From: Streptomyces sp. DH5
Lineage (GTDB): Bacteria > Actinomycetota > Actinomycetes > Streptomycetales > Streptomycetaceae
Direction of reading: 5' to 3'
DNA: 64,000 nt
Assembly: GCF_020873915.1 (NCBI RefSeq)
Contig: NZ_JAHWGP010000004.1
Location: 124,001 to 188,000, forward strand
In this document: positions 18,441 to 27,466 of the stretch, in pieces
How positions within the stretch are numbered: position 1 is the first letter of the stretch
How the letters are laid out: each line of letters opens with the position of its first letter
The notes under the pieces: model-generated
The model's database searches: none
What the model was told of the DNA's origin: nothing
Seen by the model: the letters and a program-made list of their open reading frames with translations, nothing else
Made by a program: the position numbers and the translations under genes

Positions 18441-19874
18441 ATGCGCAAGGCGCTCAGATGGCTGCTGGCGCTCACGGTGCTCATAGGCACACTGAGTACG
18501 GCCGGGGCGGCCACCGCCGCCGAGCCGGAGGCCACCGGCACCACTGACATCAAGGAGAGGCTGCTCTCCGTTCCGGGCATGAGCCTGATCGAGGAGAAGC
18601 CGTACACCGGGTACCGGTTCTTCGTCCTCAACTACACCCAGCCGGTCGACCACCGCAGGCCCTCCAAGGGCACGTTCCAGCAGCGGATCACCGTGCTGCA
18701 CAAGGACACCGCGCGGCCGACCGTCTTCCACACCGGCGGCTACAGCGTCTCCACGACTCCGCGCCGCTCCGAGCCGACGCAGATCGTGGACGGCAACCAG
18801 GTCTCCATGGAGTACCGCTTCTTCACGCCGTCCCGGCCCGAGCCGGCCGACTGGTCGAAGCTGGACATCTGGCAGGCCGCCAGCGACCAGCACCGCATCT
18901 TCACGGCGCTGAAGAGGATCTACAGCGAGAACTGGATCTCCACCGGCGGCTCCAAGGGCGGCATGACCGCCACCTACTACGAGCGCTTCTACCCGCGCGA
19001 CATGGACGGCGTGGTCGCCTACGTCGCCCCCAACGACGTGGTGAACAGGGAGGATTCCGCCTACGACCGGTTCTTCGCGGGCGTCGGCACCAAGGAGTGC
19101 CGCGACCGCCTGAACGGCGTGCAGCGTGAGGCGCTGGTGCGCCGGGCGCCGCTGAAGGAGAAGTACGCGGCGGTCGCCGCCGAGAACGGCTACACCTTCG
19201 ACACCATCGGCAGCCTGGACCGGGCCTACGAGGCCGTCGTCCTGGACTACGTGTGGGGCTTCTGGCAGTACAGCACCGTCGCCGACTGCCAGGACATCCC
19301 GGCGGACGCGAAGAACGCCACCGACGAGGAGATCTGGACCTCGGTCGACACGATCTCCGGCTTCTCGTTCTACACCGACCAGGGCCTGAGCCCGTACACG
19401 CCGTACTACTACCAGGCGGGTACGCAGCTCGGCGCGCCGACGATCCACTTCCCGCACATCGAGAGGAAGTACATCCGCTACGGCTACCAGCCGCCGCGCA
19501 ACTTCGTGCCCCGCTCGATCGACATGAGGTTCGAGCCGTCGGCCATGCGGGACGTCGACACCTGGGTCCGCCACAACGCCCGGCAGATGCTGTTCGTCTA
19601 CGGCGAGAACGACCCGTGGGGCGCCGAGCCGTTCCGGGTCGGACACGGCGCGCGTGACTCCTACGTGCTCACCGCGCCCGGCATGAACCACGGTGCGAAC
19701 GTGGCCGGTCTGGTGGCCGAGGAGAAGGCGTTCGCCACGGCCCGCATCCTCGACTGGGCGGGCGTCGCCCCGGCGGCGGTGCGGGAGAACCCGGCGGCGG
19801 CGAAGCCGCTGGCGAAGTTCGACGCCAAGCTGGACAAGCGGGACGTCGAGCGGCAGCGCACGCTGCGCCCGTAG
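18441..19874 (+). CDS. Secreted S37 family (PS-10-type) tripeptidyl aminopeptidase
   Basis: 477 residues. A signal peptide (MRKALRWLLALTVLIGTLST) precedes an alpha/beta-hydrolase peptidase. The nucleophile serine lies in STGGSKGGMTATYYERFYP (about residue 171), the acid in YGENDPWGAEPF (about 390) and the histidine in GMNHGAN (about 416). This layout fits family S37, whose Streptomyces members release tripeptides or prolyl peptides from the N-terminus of extracellular proteins. It is about the expected length. Start ATG at 18441 follows GGGGAG. It ends 13 bp from the convergent lipoprotein gene and shares a short hairpin with it. Confidence 0.9.
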   Translation: MRKALRWLLALTVLIGTLSTAGAATAAEPEATGTTDIKERLLSVPGMSLIEEKPYTGYRFFVLNYTQPVDHRRPSKGTFQQRITVLHKDTARPTVFHTGGYSVSTTPRRSEPTQIVDGNQVSMEYRFFTPSRPEPADWSKLDIWQAASDQHRIFTALKRIYSENWISTGGSKGGMTATYYERFYPRDMDGVVAYVAPNDVVNREDSAYDRFFAGVGTKECRDRLNGVQREALVRRAPLKEKYAAVAAENGYTFDTIGSLDRAYEAVVLDYVWGFWQYSTVADCQDIPADAKNATDEEIWTSVDTISGFSFYTDQGLSPYTPYYYQAGTQLGAPTIHFPHIERKYIRYGYQPPRNFVPRSIDMRFEPSAMRDVDTWVRHNARQMLFVYGENDPWGAEPFRVGHGARDSYVLTAPGMNHGANVAGLVAEEKAFATARILDWAGVAPAAVRENPAAAKPLAKFDAKLDKRDVERQRTLRP

Positions 19875-19888
19875 GTCCCGTGCGGGAC
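19875..19888. terminator. Short bidirectional hairpin between convergent genes
   Basis: GTCCC-GTGC-GGGAC fills the 13-bp gap between the S37 stop and the lipoprotein stop. With only 5-6 bp of stem and no T-tract it would be a weak terminator for both strands. Confidence 0.45.
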
Positions 19889-20535
19889 TACACCGGGCGG
19901 GCGCAGCCCACCGGTGTGGTCCCGCCGAGCCGGACGTAGAGGGCCGTGGACGCCGGGCACGCGGCCCGGGTGGCCACGGCCCTCGTCACCTCGAACTCCG
20001 GTTCCTCCTCGCCGCTTCCGTCGCAGGCGGTCTCGCGGACCTTGCCGTCGCCGAGTTCGTAGACGCAGTCGCCGACGATGGTGCGCGGCCCGCCCCCGCC
20101 GCCGGGGTCCCCGGGGTGCGGCGGCTGGAGGTGGCGCATACAGGCGTAGCCCTGCGGCACCGCCCCGTCGCCGTCCTCGTCGGAGGAGGGGCGCTGTTCG
20201 CTGATGTGCAGCACGAAGTCCGTGGTCGCCGGGCAGCGCGGCCCGTCCCGCGCCGTCCCGTCGTGACGGGCGACGACCCGGGCCGCCGCCCGTTCACTGG
20301 CGCAGGAGATCTCGGTGAAGCTGGTCCGGCCGAAGGAACTGCACTCGTCGACCGCGAGGAACACCGCCCCGTACCCGGCGGTGCGCAGCGGTGACGGCGA
20401 CACCGCCGCGGCCCGGTCGCCCAGCCGTCCCTCGCCCTCGCTCCCGCCGCCCGGCGCGCTCTGACAGCCGGTCAGCAGGACGGCGCCCACCGCACCGAGT
20501 GCGGCCGGCGCCCACCACTTGGTCCTCACGTGCAT
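19888..20535 (-). CDS. Lipoprotein, unknown function
   Basis: 215 residues. The N-terminus WWAPAALGAVGAVLLTGCQS is a lipoprotein signal with lipobox LTGC, so the protein is anchored outside the membrane. The mature part has a Gly/Ser-rich linker and two similar halves, each with a cysteine-spaced segment (GRTSFTEISCASERAAARVV and YELGDGKVRETACDGSGEEE), suggesting an internal duplication. I do not recognise a domain. ATG 20535 was chosen because AGGGG lies 7 nt upstream; ATG 20541 is an alternative. It is divergent from the Ser/Thr kinase, and a functional link is possible but unproven. Confidence 0.78.
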   Translation of the reverse strand: MHVRTKWWAPAALGAVGAVLLTGCQSAPGGGSEGEGRLGDRAAAVSPSPLRTAGYGAVFLAVDECSSFGRTSFTEISCASERAAARVVARHDGTARDGPRCPATTDFVLHISEQRPSSDEDGDGAVPQGYACMRHLQPPHPGDPGGGGGPRTIVGDCVYELGDGKVRETACDGSGEEEPEFEVTRAVATRAACPASTALYVRLGGTTPVGCARPV

Positions 20536-20808
20536 CGCCATTCCCCTGGACAGCCCCGTCCAGCGTGACCGGACGAACCGGCTCACGCCAGACATGTGGG
20601 GTGCTTTGCGCACTTTGGGTGCGGGCCGTCGGGTGTGTGACGTACGGGCGCTACGTCCGACACGGTAGGAGATGCGCGTATGTGTGCGACTGGCCGGGCG
20701 GTGTCGCCGAGGTGCGGGCGGTCTCCGCGGCACCCGCGTCGGCAGCCCGGGCCCGGTGCGCGGCGCCCGCCGCGTGTGCCGCGGCTCGAGGATCCGCGCG
20801 TGCCGCTT

Positions 20809-20840
20809 CACGGTGTCCGGGCCCGGGTCCGGACACCGTG
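20809..20840. repeat. 12-bp perfect stem-loop followed by a 19-bp tandem duplication
   Basis: CACGGTGTCCGG (20809-20820) pairs with CCGGACACCGTG (20829-20840) over an 8-nt GC-only loop. Directly after it, a 19-mer beginning GTGCGCGTGCGAGGAG occurs twice (20838-20856 and 20857-20875) with one difference. Both sit upstream of the kinase, in the 420-bp divergent region, so they may be an operator or a leader structure. Confidence 0.6.
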
Positions 20841-20955
20841 CGCGTGCGAGGAGTCCGTGCGCGTGCGAGGAGGCCGACGCCCTCACCGGGGCCCGCCGTT
20901 CCCCCCGCGTCCCCGTAAGCTGCGGCGGTCGGTGAGTGTGCGGGAGGGGTACGTC

Positions 20956-22719
20956 GTGGTGCAGCCGTTGGAGCAGGGGGATCCGGGCTCCCTGGGTGAC
21001 TACCGGGTGGTGGGGCGCCTGGGCGAGGGCGGCATGGGGCGGGTGTTCCTGGGGCGTTCGCCGAGCGGGCGGTCCGTGGCGATCAAGATGGTGCACGCGT
21101 CGCTGGTGCACGAGCCGGAGTTCCGGGCCCGGTTCCGTCGCGAGGTGCAGGCTTCCCGCGCGGTCGGGGGAGCCTTCACCGCCCCGGTGATCGACGCCGA
21201 CACGGAGGCCGAACAGCCCTGGATGGTCTCCAGTTACATCGCCGGACCCTCGCTCCACCAGGCGGTCGCCGACCAGGGGGCCCTGCCGCCGGTGACGGTG
21301 GCCGCGCTGGCCGCGGGCCTGGCCGAGGCGCTGGTCTCCATCCACCGGGCCGGGCTGGTGCACCGCGATCTGAAGCCCTCCAACGTACTGCTCGCCGAGG
21401 ACGGCCCGCGCGTCATCGACTTCGGTATCGCCCGGGCGTTCGACGCCGCCGGCCTCACCCGGACCGGGGCCACCATCGGATCGGCGGGCTTCATGTCCCC
21501 CGAGCAGGCGAACGGCGACGAGGTCACCGCGGCCGGTGACGTCTTCTCCCTGGGCGCGGTGCTGGCCTTCGCGGCCACCGGCGCCGGTCCGTTCGGCGTG
21601 GGGTCCACGCCCGTCATGCTCTACCGCGTGGTGTACGAGGAGCCGGACCTGGGAGCCGTCCCGGACCCCGCGCTGCGTGCCCTGCTGTCCGACTGTCTGG
21701 CCAAGGACCCTGCGCTCCGCCCCACTCCGCAGCAGATTCTCCGACGGGTGGCCCCGGCCGCTCCCTGGGCCGGCCACGTACCGGCGCCCGGCCGGCCGCC
21801 CGCCACCGGACGGGCCGGCGCGCCCACGCCGCGCCCCACCCTCGCGGAGCTGTTCGCCCAGTACGGCGGGACACCGCTCCCCTCGCCGGTGAGGTCCGGC
21901 GGGCACGGCGGGACACCGCTGTCCTCGCCGGTGGGGTCCGGCGGGCCCGCGCCCGCGCCGGACGACCCCCGCCGGTCCCTGCGCCGCGATGCGATGGCCC
22001 CGGCCGCCGCCGGGACCGCGGACGCGGTGGTCCCGTCCCCCGCGTCCGGGCCGGTGCCCGGGCACCCGCCGGTCCCTGCCGGGTCCGTGCCCGGCTCGGT
22101 GCCCGCGTCACCTCGTCCCGTCGGGGCCTGGCGGCTCGACGAACGTTCCGGCGTACGGGCGATGGACGCCACCGGACGCCACCACGCCACGGCCACGGCG
22201 GTCAGGTGGGGTACGAGCACCGGTGAGGGCGCCGAGTTCAACGGGTTCAGCAGCGAAGTGGCCACCGACGCCGCGGTGATCGACACGGCGCGCGGCAGCT
22301 TCACCGTCAGTGCGTGGGTCCGGCTCGGTGTGATCCCCCCGCACTTCGTCACCGCGGTCAGCCAGGACGGCGAGGAGACCAGTGGCTTCTACCTCCAGTA
22401 CTCCTCCGACGAGGGTCGCTGGGCCTTCGCCCGCCCGGACCTGCGCGTCGCGTCGATGTCGGTGCCGGCCGCGGGCGAGTGGACCCACCTGACCGGTGTC
22501 TGCGACAGCTTCGCCGGGGAGCTGCGCCTCTTCGTCAACGGCGTCCAGGAGGGCGCGGTCCGGGACAGGATCCTGATCGTGTCCGAGGGGCCCTTCGTCA
22601 TCGGCCGGGGCCGTTACGGCGGGAGGCCGGTCGATCACTTCCCGGGCGGCATCAGGGAGGTCATGGCCTTCGACCGTGCCCTCACCGAGGAGGAGATCGC
22701 CGGCCTGCTCCGGCCGTGA
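20956..22719 (+). CDS. Ser/Thr protein kinase with C-terminal LamG-like domain
   Basis: 587 residues. The Hanks-type kinase domain (about 10-270) has the glycine loop GRLGEGGMGRVFLG, lysine in VAIKMV, the HRDLKPSN loop (about 135), DFG in VIDFGIA and SPEQ in place of APE. A Pro/Gly/Ser-rich linker (about 275-380) includes two near-copies of GGTPLPSPVRSGG. The last 200 residues form a concanavalin-like LamG fold (FTVSAWVRLG, LRLFVNGVQEG, PFVIGRGRYGG). No transmembrane segment lies between the domains, so the lectin-like domain should be cytosolic, which is unusual. GTG 20956 was chosen because GGAGGGG is 6 nt upstream; earlier in-frame starts exist. Confidence 0.88.
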   Translation: MVQPLEQGDPGSLGDYRVVGRLGEGGMGRVFLGRSPSGRSVAIKMVHASLVHEPEFRARFRREVQASRAVGGAFTAPVIDADTEAEQPWMVSSYIAGPSLHQAVADQGALPPVTVAALAAGLAEALVSIHRAGLVHRDLKPSNVLLAEDGPRVIDFGIARAFDAAGLTRTGATIGSAGFMSPEQANGDEVTAAGDVFSLGAVLAFAATGAGPFGVGSTPVMLYRVVYEEPDLGAVPDPALRALLSDCLAKDPALRPTPQQILRRVAPAAPWAGHVPAPGRPPATGRAGAPTPRPTLAELFAQYGGTPLPSPVRSGGHGGTPLSSPVGSGGPAPAPDDPRRSLRRDAMAPAAAGTADAVVPSPASGPVPGHPPVPAGSVPGSVPASPRPVGAWRLDERSGVRAMDATGRHHATATAVRWGTSTGEGAEFNGFSSEVATDAAVIDTARGSFTVSAWVRLGVIPPHFVTAVSQDGEETSGFYLQYSSDEGRWAFARPDLRVASMSVPAAGEWTHLTGVCDSFAGELRLFVNGVQEGAVRDRILIVSEGPFVIGRGRYGGRPVDHFPGGIREVMAFDRALTEEEIAGLLRP

Positions 22720-22758
22720 CCCTGCCCCTGACCCTGGCCGAGACCGAGACCGAGACCG

Positions 22759-22786
22759 GGCCTCCCGGGCACTCGCGCGGGAGGCC
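22759..22786. terminator. GC hairpin after the kinase gene
   Basis: GGCCTCCCG (22759-22767) pairs with CGGGAGGCC (22778-22786) 40 bp after the kinase stop. It can serve as a factor-independent stop lacking a T-run, as is common in Streptomyces. Confidence 0.55.
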
Positions 22787-22805
22787 GGGCGGGGGACGTA
22801 CGCGC

Positions 22806-23160
22806 TGACGGTGAGCTTCACCTGCGGGACCGTCCCGTGGCTCCGCCGCCTCGAAGCGCAGCCTCACGCTGCCGTCCGCGGCGACCCCCGTACGGCCGCC
22901 GGAGCCGAAACGCACAGGTCCGCTTCCCGGGGGGATCGGCACGCCGCACCGAGCGGGCCCGGTACTCGTGGTCGGGAACGTCGGACCACGGCTCCGACCA
23001 GGCGCCCGCTCCCTCAACCGTTCAGTCGCACGTGCCGTGTTGACGGCGGTCACCGCGAAGCCGGGCATCGGGGTCACCCGGACGGCGCGGACCTTGTGCG
23101 CGCGCCGTCCCGGTGGCCTCCGTGCGGTGCGGACCGGGGTCCGCGCCGGGGACGGGCGGG
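22806..23160 (-). pseudogene. Possible decayed coding segment
   Basis: The 500 bp between the kinase and GH3 genes contain minus-strand stretches that look coding in patches: VRAVRVTPMPGFAVTAVN near 23060, VRFGSGGRTGVAADGSVRLR near 22880, and VKLTVSAYVPRP in another frame near 22800. The intervening sequence has poor codon use and there is no start. I cannot assign a family. It may be the frameshifted end of a lost secreted protein. Confidence 0.25.
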
Positions 23161-23223
23161 CTGAGGAGCAGCCGTCACCCTCCCGTCGCCCCTGCCGGAA
23201 GGGTGACTTCCCGACGACGGCTC

Positions 23224-25059
23224 CTAGTACGTCAGCCCGTGCCCGACGGGGTACAGCACCGTCGCCGGGTCGTCGGCCCGCTGCACGGGCACCGGCAGCG
23301 TCCCGCGCGGGTCCACCTTGCCCGCGATCACCCGTGCCGCCGCCCGCAGTTCGACGTCGGTCCAGGAGTACGACGCCAGGTACGCCGCCACCCCGGGGAG
23401 GTGGGCCACGTCGTAGGGGTTGCGGACGGCGACCGCGACGACCGGCTTCCCGGTGCCCAGCAGCTGTTCGACGAGCGTCTTCTGGCTGCTGGACGCACTG
23501 ACGTTGTACGTCCCGACGATCACCGCGTCCGCGTCCTGGGCCGCCGCGACCGCCTTGGCGATCGTCGCCGACGACGGCGCCGTGCCGGTGGACAGGGCGG
23601 TGGCGGTGAAGCCCAGCTCGGTCAGGGCGCCCGCGAGCACCCCGGTGGGCGGGCCCGTGGTGCCGGACGGGGAGGCCGGGTCGGCGCCGACCACCAGCAC
23701 CTTGGGCGTCCGGCGCCGGGACAGCGGCAGCAGACCGCCCTCGTTGACCAGCAGGGTGGTGCCGTGCTCGGCGATCCGGTCGGCGGCGGCCAGGTGCGAC
23801 CGGGTGCCTACGGTGCGGTCGACGCCCGCGTGGCTGACGTACGGGTCGTCGAACAGGCCCAGGCGGGCCTTCAGCCGCAGCACGCGCAGGATCGATTCGT
23901 CGAGCCGGGACTCCGTCAGTTCGCCGTCCCGCACGGCCCGCAGGACCGCGTTCCAGGCGACGTCCAGGGACGGCGGGTTGAGCAGCTGGTCCACGCCGGC
24001 CTTGAGCGCCAGCACCGGCACCCGGTCGTCGCCGTACTTGGTGCGGACGCCCTCCATGCCGAGGGAGTCGGTCACCACGACGCCGTCGTAGCCCAGTTCC
24101 TCGCGGAGGATCCCGGTCAGGATCGGACGGGAGAGGGTGGCCGGGTCCTCGGAGGGGTCGAGCGCGGGGACGACGATGTGCGCGGTCATGATGGAGTCGA
24201 TGCCCGCGGCCACCGCCGCACGGAACGGCGGCGCGTCCAGCTCCTCCCACTCCTCGCGGGTGTGGTGGATCCACGGCAGTGCCTCGTGGCTGTCGGTGAC
24301 CGTGTCGCCGTGCCCGGGGAAGTGCTTCGCCGTGGCGGCCACTCCGGCCGACTCGTAGCCCTTGACCTCGGCCGCGACGAGCCCGGCGACGGACGCGGGG
24401 TCGGAGCCGAAGGAGCGGACGCCGATGACGGGGTTGGCCGGGTTGACGTTCACGTCGGCCACGGGGGAGTAGTTCTGCCGGATGCCCAGGGCGCGGAGCT
24501 CCCGGCCGGCGATCCGGCCCAGGTTGCGCGCGTCGGAGCGGGATCCTCCCGCCCCGACGGCCATCGCCCCCGGGAACAGGGTCGCGGGCTCGCCCACGCG
24601 GGCCACGATGCCGTGCTCCTGGTCGGTGGAGATCAGCACGGGAAGGCCGCGCGGCAGCCCGAGGGAGGCCTTCTGGATGCCGTTGGACAGGTCCGCGATC
24701 TGGTGCGGAGCGCGGGTGTTGTGCGCCCAGGCGAAGTAGATGATGCCGCCGACCCGGTACTTGGCGAGCAGCTCGGCGGCCGTGCGGACGCCGAGCTCCG
24801 CGAGGTTGGCGTCGACGTCCGCCTGGTCCGGTTCGGTGGCGGAGTGGCCGTAGACCCGCATCACGAACAGCTGGCCGACCTTCTCCTCCAGCGTCATGCG
24901 GGAGACGAGGGCGCGCAGTCTTCCGTCGTCGTGGCGGGGGGCGCCGGCGGCCGCGTGGACGGTCCCGCCGGCCGCCAGGGCGGTGGTGACGCCCGCCGTC
25001 GCGGCGAGGACGGTACGTCTGGACGGACGTGCGGTGCTTCCCGTGCTGCTGTCGGGCAC
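23224..25059 (-). CDS. GH3 beta-N-acetylglucosaminidase-like, Tat-exported
   Basis: 611 residues. A twin-arginine signal (RPSRRTVLAATAGVTTALAA) precedes a family 3 glycoside hydrolase. The NagZ-type signature AKHFPGHGDTVTDSH (about 243-257) supplies the His/Asp pair for N-acetylglucosamine substrates, and the nucleophile is Asp in VVTDSLGMEGV (about 328). A C-terminal GH3 alpha/beta domain (about 430-611) follows. It probably trims N-acetylglucosamine from chitin or muropeptides outside the membrane. The start GTG 25059 was chosen over upstream codons because AAAGGAG lies 5 nt upstream. From memory the S. coelicolor counterpart is SCO2758. Confidence 0.88.
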   Translation of the reverse strand: MPDSSTGSTARPSRRTVLAATAGVTTALAAGGTVHAAAGAPRHDDGRLRALVSRMTLEEKVGQLFVMRVYGHSATEPDQADVDANLAELGVRTAAELLAKYRVGGIIYFAWAHNTRAPHQIADLSNGIQKASLGLPRGLPVLISTDQEHGIVARVGEPATLFPGAMAVGAGGSRSDARNLGRIAGRELRALGIRQNYSPVADVNVNPANPVIGVRSFGSDPASVAGLVAAEVKGYESAGVAATAKHFPGHGDTVTDSHEALPWIHHTREEWEELDAPPFRAAVAAGIDSIMTAHIVVPALDPSEDPATLSRPILTGILREELGYDGVVVTDSLGMEGVRTKYGDDRVPVLALKAGVDQLLNPPSLDVAWNAVLRAVRDGELTESRLDESILRVLRLKARLGLFDDPYVSHAGVDRTVGTRSHLAAADRIAEHGTTLLVNEGGLLPLSRRRTPKVLVVGADPASPSGTTGPPTGVLAGALTELGFTATALSTGTAPSSATIAKAVAAAQDADAVIVGTYNVSASSSQKTLVEQLLGTGKPVVAVAVRNPYDVAHLPGVAAYLASYSWTDVELRAAARVIAGKVDPRGTLPVPVQRADDPATVLYPVGHGLTY

Positions 25060-25106
25060 GTGCGCTCCTTTGGGAGACATCCTTGAAGGAAACTGCCAGG
25101 AGGTCA

Positions 25107-25135
25107 CCAATATCCGGGAAGTTTCTGCCAGTCAA
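25107..25135 (-). promoter_or_regulatory. Sigma70-type promoter of the GH3 gene
   Basis: On the minus strand, TTGACT (25135-25130) and TATTGG (25112-25107) are 17 bp apart, about 48 bp upstream of the GH3 start. GAAACT (25089-25094) and its inverse AGTTTC (25120-25125) bracket the -10 element and could bind a regulator. The remaining sequence up to the LysR gene at 25396 shows no other feature. Confidence 0.6.
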
Positions 25136-25395
25136 GGGAATGCACAGCAACCGGTGGGGGCCGTCATCGGCTCATCGGCGCAGCGGGAGGGGCGCGGGAG
25201 GGGGCGCGCCGGTGACGGCGTGCCGCCGGGCGTGGCGCGGCGGAGAGGGCGGGCCGGCGACCGCCGCCTGCGCGAGGGCGACACCGCACCGCGTCGGAGT
25301 CGTCCGACAGCGTGCCGCTGGGACGTGCGGAGGCCGCACGGGTCCCCCCGCCGGGGCCCCGGTTCCCGAAGTCGGGACGGGGGAGGGGGAAGCGG

Positions 25396-26313
25396 TCAGC
25401 GGGGCCTGTGGGCCGACACCGCCGGCCAGTGCGCGCCCAGGGTGCGGACCGTTTCCGCGATCGCCGGCCGGCGGGCCGCCCCCGTGCGCCACAGCGCGTA
25501 CAGCCGCCGTACGGGCATGGGGTCGAGCGGCACCTCCACCACCCCCGCGGGCAGCGGGCCGCGTCCCAGCCGGGGGATCAGCGCGATGCCGAGCCCGGCC
25601 GCGACCAGGGCGACCAGGGTGGGGTTCTCGTCCGCCCGGTGGACGATCTCCGGCTCGTGCCCGGCCGCGCGCAGGGTGCGCACCAGCCACTCGTGGCAGA
25701 CCCGGCCCGGCGGCGGGCAGATCCACCGCTCGCCGCCCAGCTCCTCCCGCCGCACCGCCTCACGCCCCGCGAACGGATGCCCCTCGGGGACGAGCAGGTC
25801 GCACAGGTCGTCCCCGATGACCGTCTGCTCCACCCCCGCCGGGGCGGGCAGCGGCGCGATGTCCCAGTCGTGCGCGACGACGAGATCCACGGCGCCCTTG
25901 GCGACCAGGTCCACGGAGAGGTGGGGGTCGATCTCGGTCAGCCGGGTGTCGAGCGCCGGATGCCGGCGGGCCAGGTCGGCCAGCACGGCCGGCATCAGCC
26001 CGCGCGCCGCCGACGCGAACGCGGCGACGGTCAGCCGCCCGGCCGGCACCCCGCGCCGCTCCTCCAGCTCGGTCTCCGCCCGCTCCACGATCGCGATCAG
26101 CTCCCGCGCGGCCCGCACCAGCTGATGCGCCTCGTCCGTCAGCCGCACGCCCCGTCCCTCCCGCTCCAGCAGCACCGTCCGGGTCTCCCGCTCCAGCTTG
26201 GCGATCTGCTGGGACACGGCGGAGGACGTGTACCCGAGCGCCGCGGCGGCGGCACCGACCGTGCCGTGCACCGAGACGGCGTGCAGGGCGCGCAGACGCT
26301 GCAGGTCGAGCAT
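25396..26313 (-). CDS. LysR family transcriptional regulator
   Basis: 305 residues. The winged helix-turn-helix at residues 2-60 reads LQRLRALHAVSVHGTVGAAA then LGYTSSAVSQQIAKLERETR, followed by a substrate-binding-like effector domain. It is divergent from an EamA exporter with about 145 bp between starts, the classic layout in which a LysR regulator controls the neighbouring efflux gene and itself. The effector is likely the exported metabolite (possibly an amino acid), which is inference. The motif ACCGGT occurs twice in the intergenic gap and may belong to the regulator site. Confidence 0.88.
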   Translation of the reverse strand: MLDLQRLRALHAVSVHGTVGAAAAALGYTSSAVSQQIAKLERETRTVLLEREGRGVRLTDEAHQLVRAARELIAIVERAETELEERRGVPAGRLTVAAFASAARGLMPAVLADLARRHPALDTRLTEIDPHLSVDLVAKGAVDLVVAHDWDIAPLPAPAGVEQTVIGDDLCDLLVPEGHPFAGREAVRREELGGERWICPPPGRVCHEWLVRTLRAAGHEPEIVHRADENPTLVALVAAGLGIALIPRLGRGPLPAGVVEVPLDPMPVRRLYALWRTGAARRPAIAETVRTLGAHWPAVSAHRPR

Positions 26314-26458
26314 GACGGCGGCTCCCCGTCGGTCGGCGGTGCTTCCCGGGCGAGTGGTACTTCACCGGTCACCGAGGCGTACCGGTTAGCGGTGCTTCAT
26401 CCAACCATGCAGGAATCGTCGCTGGTGCTGAAGTGTGCCGGGCGGTGATCCTCGACGT

Positions 26459-27466
26459 ATGCGACCCGCCCACGTACTGCTCGCCGTCCTCGTCGCCGCC
26501 GTGTGGGGAGTGAACTTCACCGTCATCGAGGTCGGGCTCGACCACTTCCCGCCGCTGCTCTTCTCCGCGCTGCGCTTCCTCGTCGCCGCCCTGCCCGCGG
26601 TGTTCCTCGTGGGCCGGCCCAAGGTGGCGTGGAAGTGGATCGTGGGCGTGGGACTGGCGCTGGGGGTGGCCAAGTTCGGCCTGCTGTTCGTCGGCATGAA
26701 CGCGGGGATGCCGGGCGGGCTGTCCTCCCTGGTGCTCCAGATCCAGGCGGTGTTCACGGCCCTGTTCGCCTTCGCGCTCCTCGGTGAACGCCCCTCCCGC
26801 GTCCGTGTGGCCGGCATGGCGGTGGCCCTGGCCGGGATCGGCGTGGCGGCGGTCGACGAGGGCACCTCGGGGCCGCTGCTCGGCTTCACCCTGGTCGTCG
26901 CGGCGGCCGCCTGCTGGGGCGTCTCCAACATCCTCACCCGCAAGGCGGCGCCCCCGGACGCCCTGAACTTCATGATCTGGGTGAGCACCGTCCCGGTCCT
27001 CCCCCTCCTCGCCCTCTCCCTGCTCGTCGAGGGTCCGTCGGCCGGCCTCGACGCGCTGCGCTCCCTGGACTGGCAGAGTGCGGGCACGGTCCTCTTCGTC
27101 GCCTGGGTCGCCACGGTCTTCGGCTTCGGCGCCTGGGGGTGGCTGCTGCGCCGTCACCCCGCGTCCACGGTCGCGCCCTTCTCCCTCCTCGTCCCGGTCT
27201 TCGGCATGTCCTCGGCAGCCCTGTTCCTGGGCGAGTCCATGACCCCGCTGCGGTGGTGGGCGGCGGCCCTGCTGGTGGGCGGGGTGGCGCTGGCGTCGGT
27301 GACGTTCCGCCGGCCGGCGCCGGCCGCCGTGCCCGTCCGCGCCGAGGAAACACCCACCGGAGGGGCACCCGTCGGGGGTGAGGGGGGCGGCACGCCGGCC
27401 GCGCGCGGGACGCCGGCGGCGTCCGCCGGTCACGTCCAGACGCGGGAGCACAGCACCGGGCGGTAG
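26459..27466 (+). CDS. EamA/DMT family exporter
   Basis: 335 residues with about ten hydrophobic segments and two EamA repeats. It begins AHVLLAVLVAAVWGVNFTVI, and the second repeat has GVSNILTRKAAPPDALNFMI. Drug/metabolite transporters of this type export amino acids or related metabolites by proton exchange. The C-terminal 45 residues form a Gly/Pro/Thr-rich cytosolic tail, longer than usual, whose coding sequence overlaps the convergent VOC gene by 37 nt. ATG 26459 lacks a strong ribosome binding site. Regulation by the divergent LysR protein is inferred from arrangement. Confidence 0.85.
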   Translation: MRPAHVLLAVLVAAVWGVNFTVIEVGLDHFPPLLFSALRFLVAALPAVFLVGRPKVAWKWIVGVGLALGVAKFGLLFVGMNAGMPGGLSSLVLQIQAVFTALFAFALLGERPSRVRVAGMAVALAGIGVAAVDEGTSGPLLGFTLVVAAAACWGVSNILTRKAAPPDALNFMIWVSTVPVLPLLALSLLVEGPSAGLDALRSLDWQSAGTVLFVAWVATVFGFGAWGWLLRRHPASTVAPFSLLVPVFGMSSAALFLGESMTPLRWWAAALLVGGVALASVTFRRPAPAAVPVRAEETPTGGAPVGGEGGGTPAARGTPAASAGHVQTREHSTGR

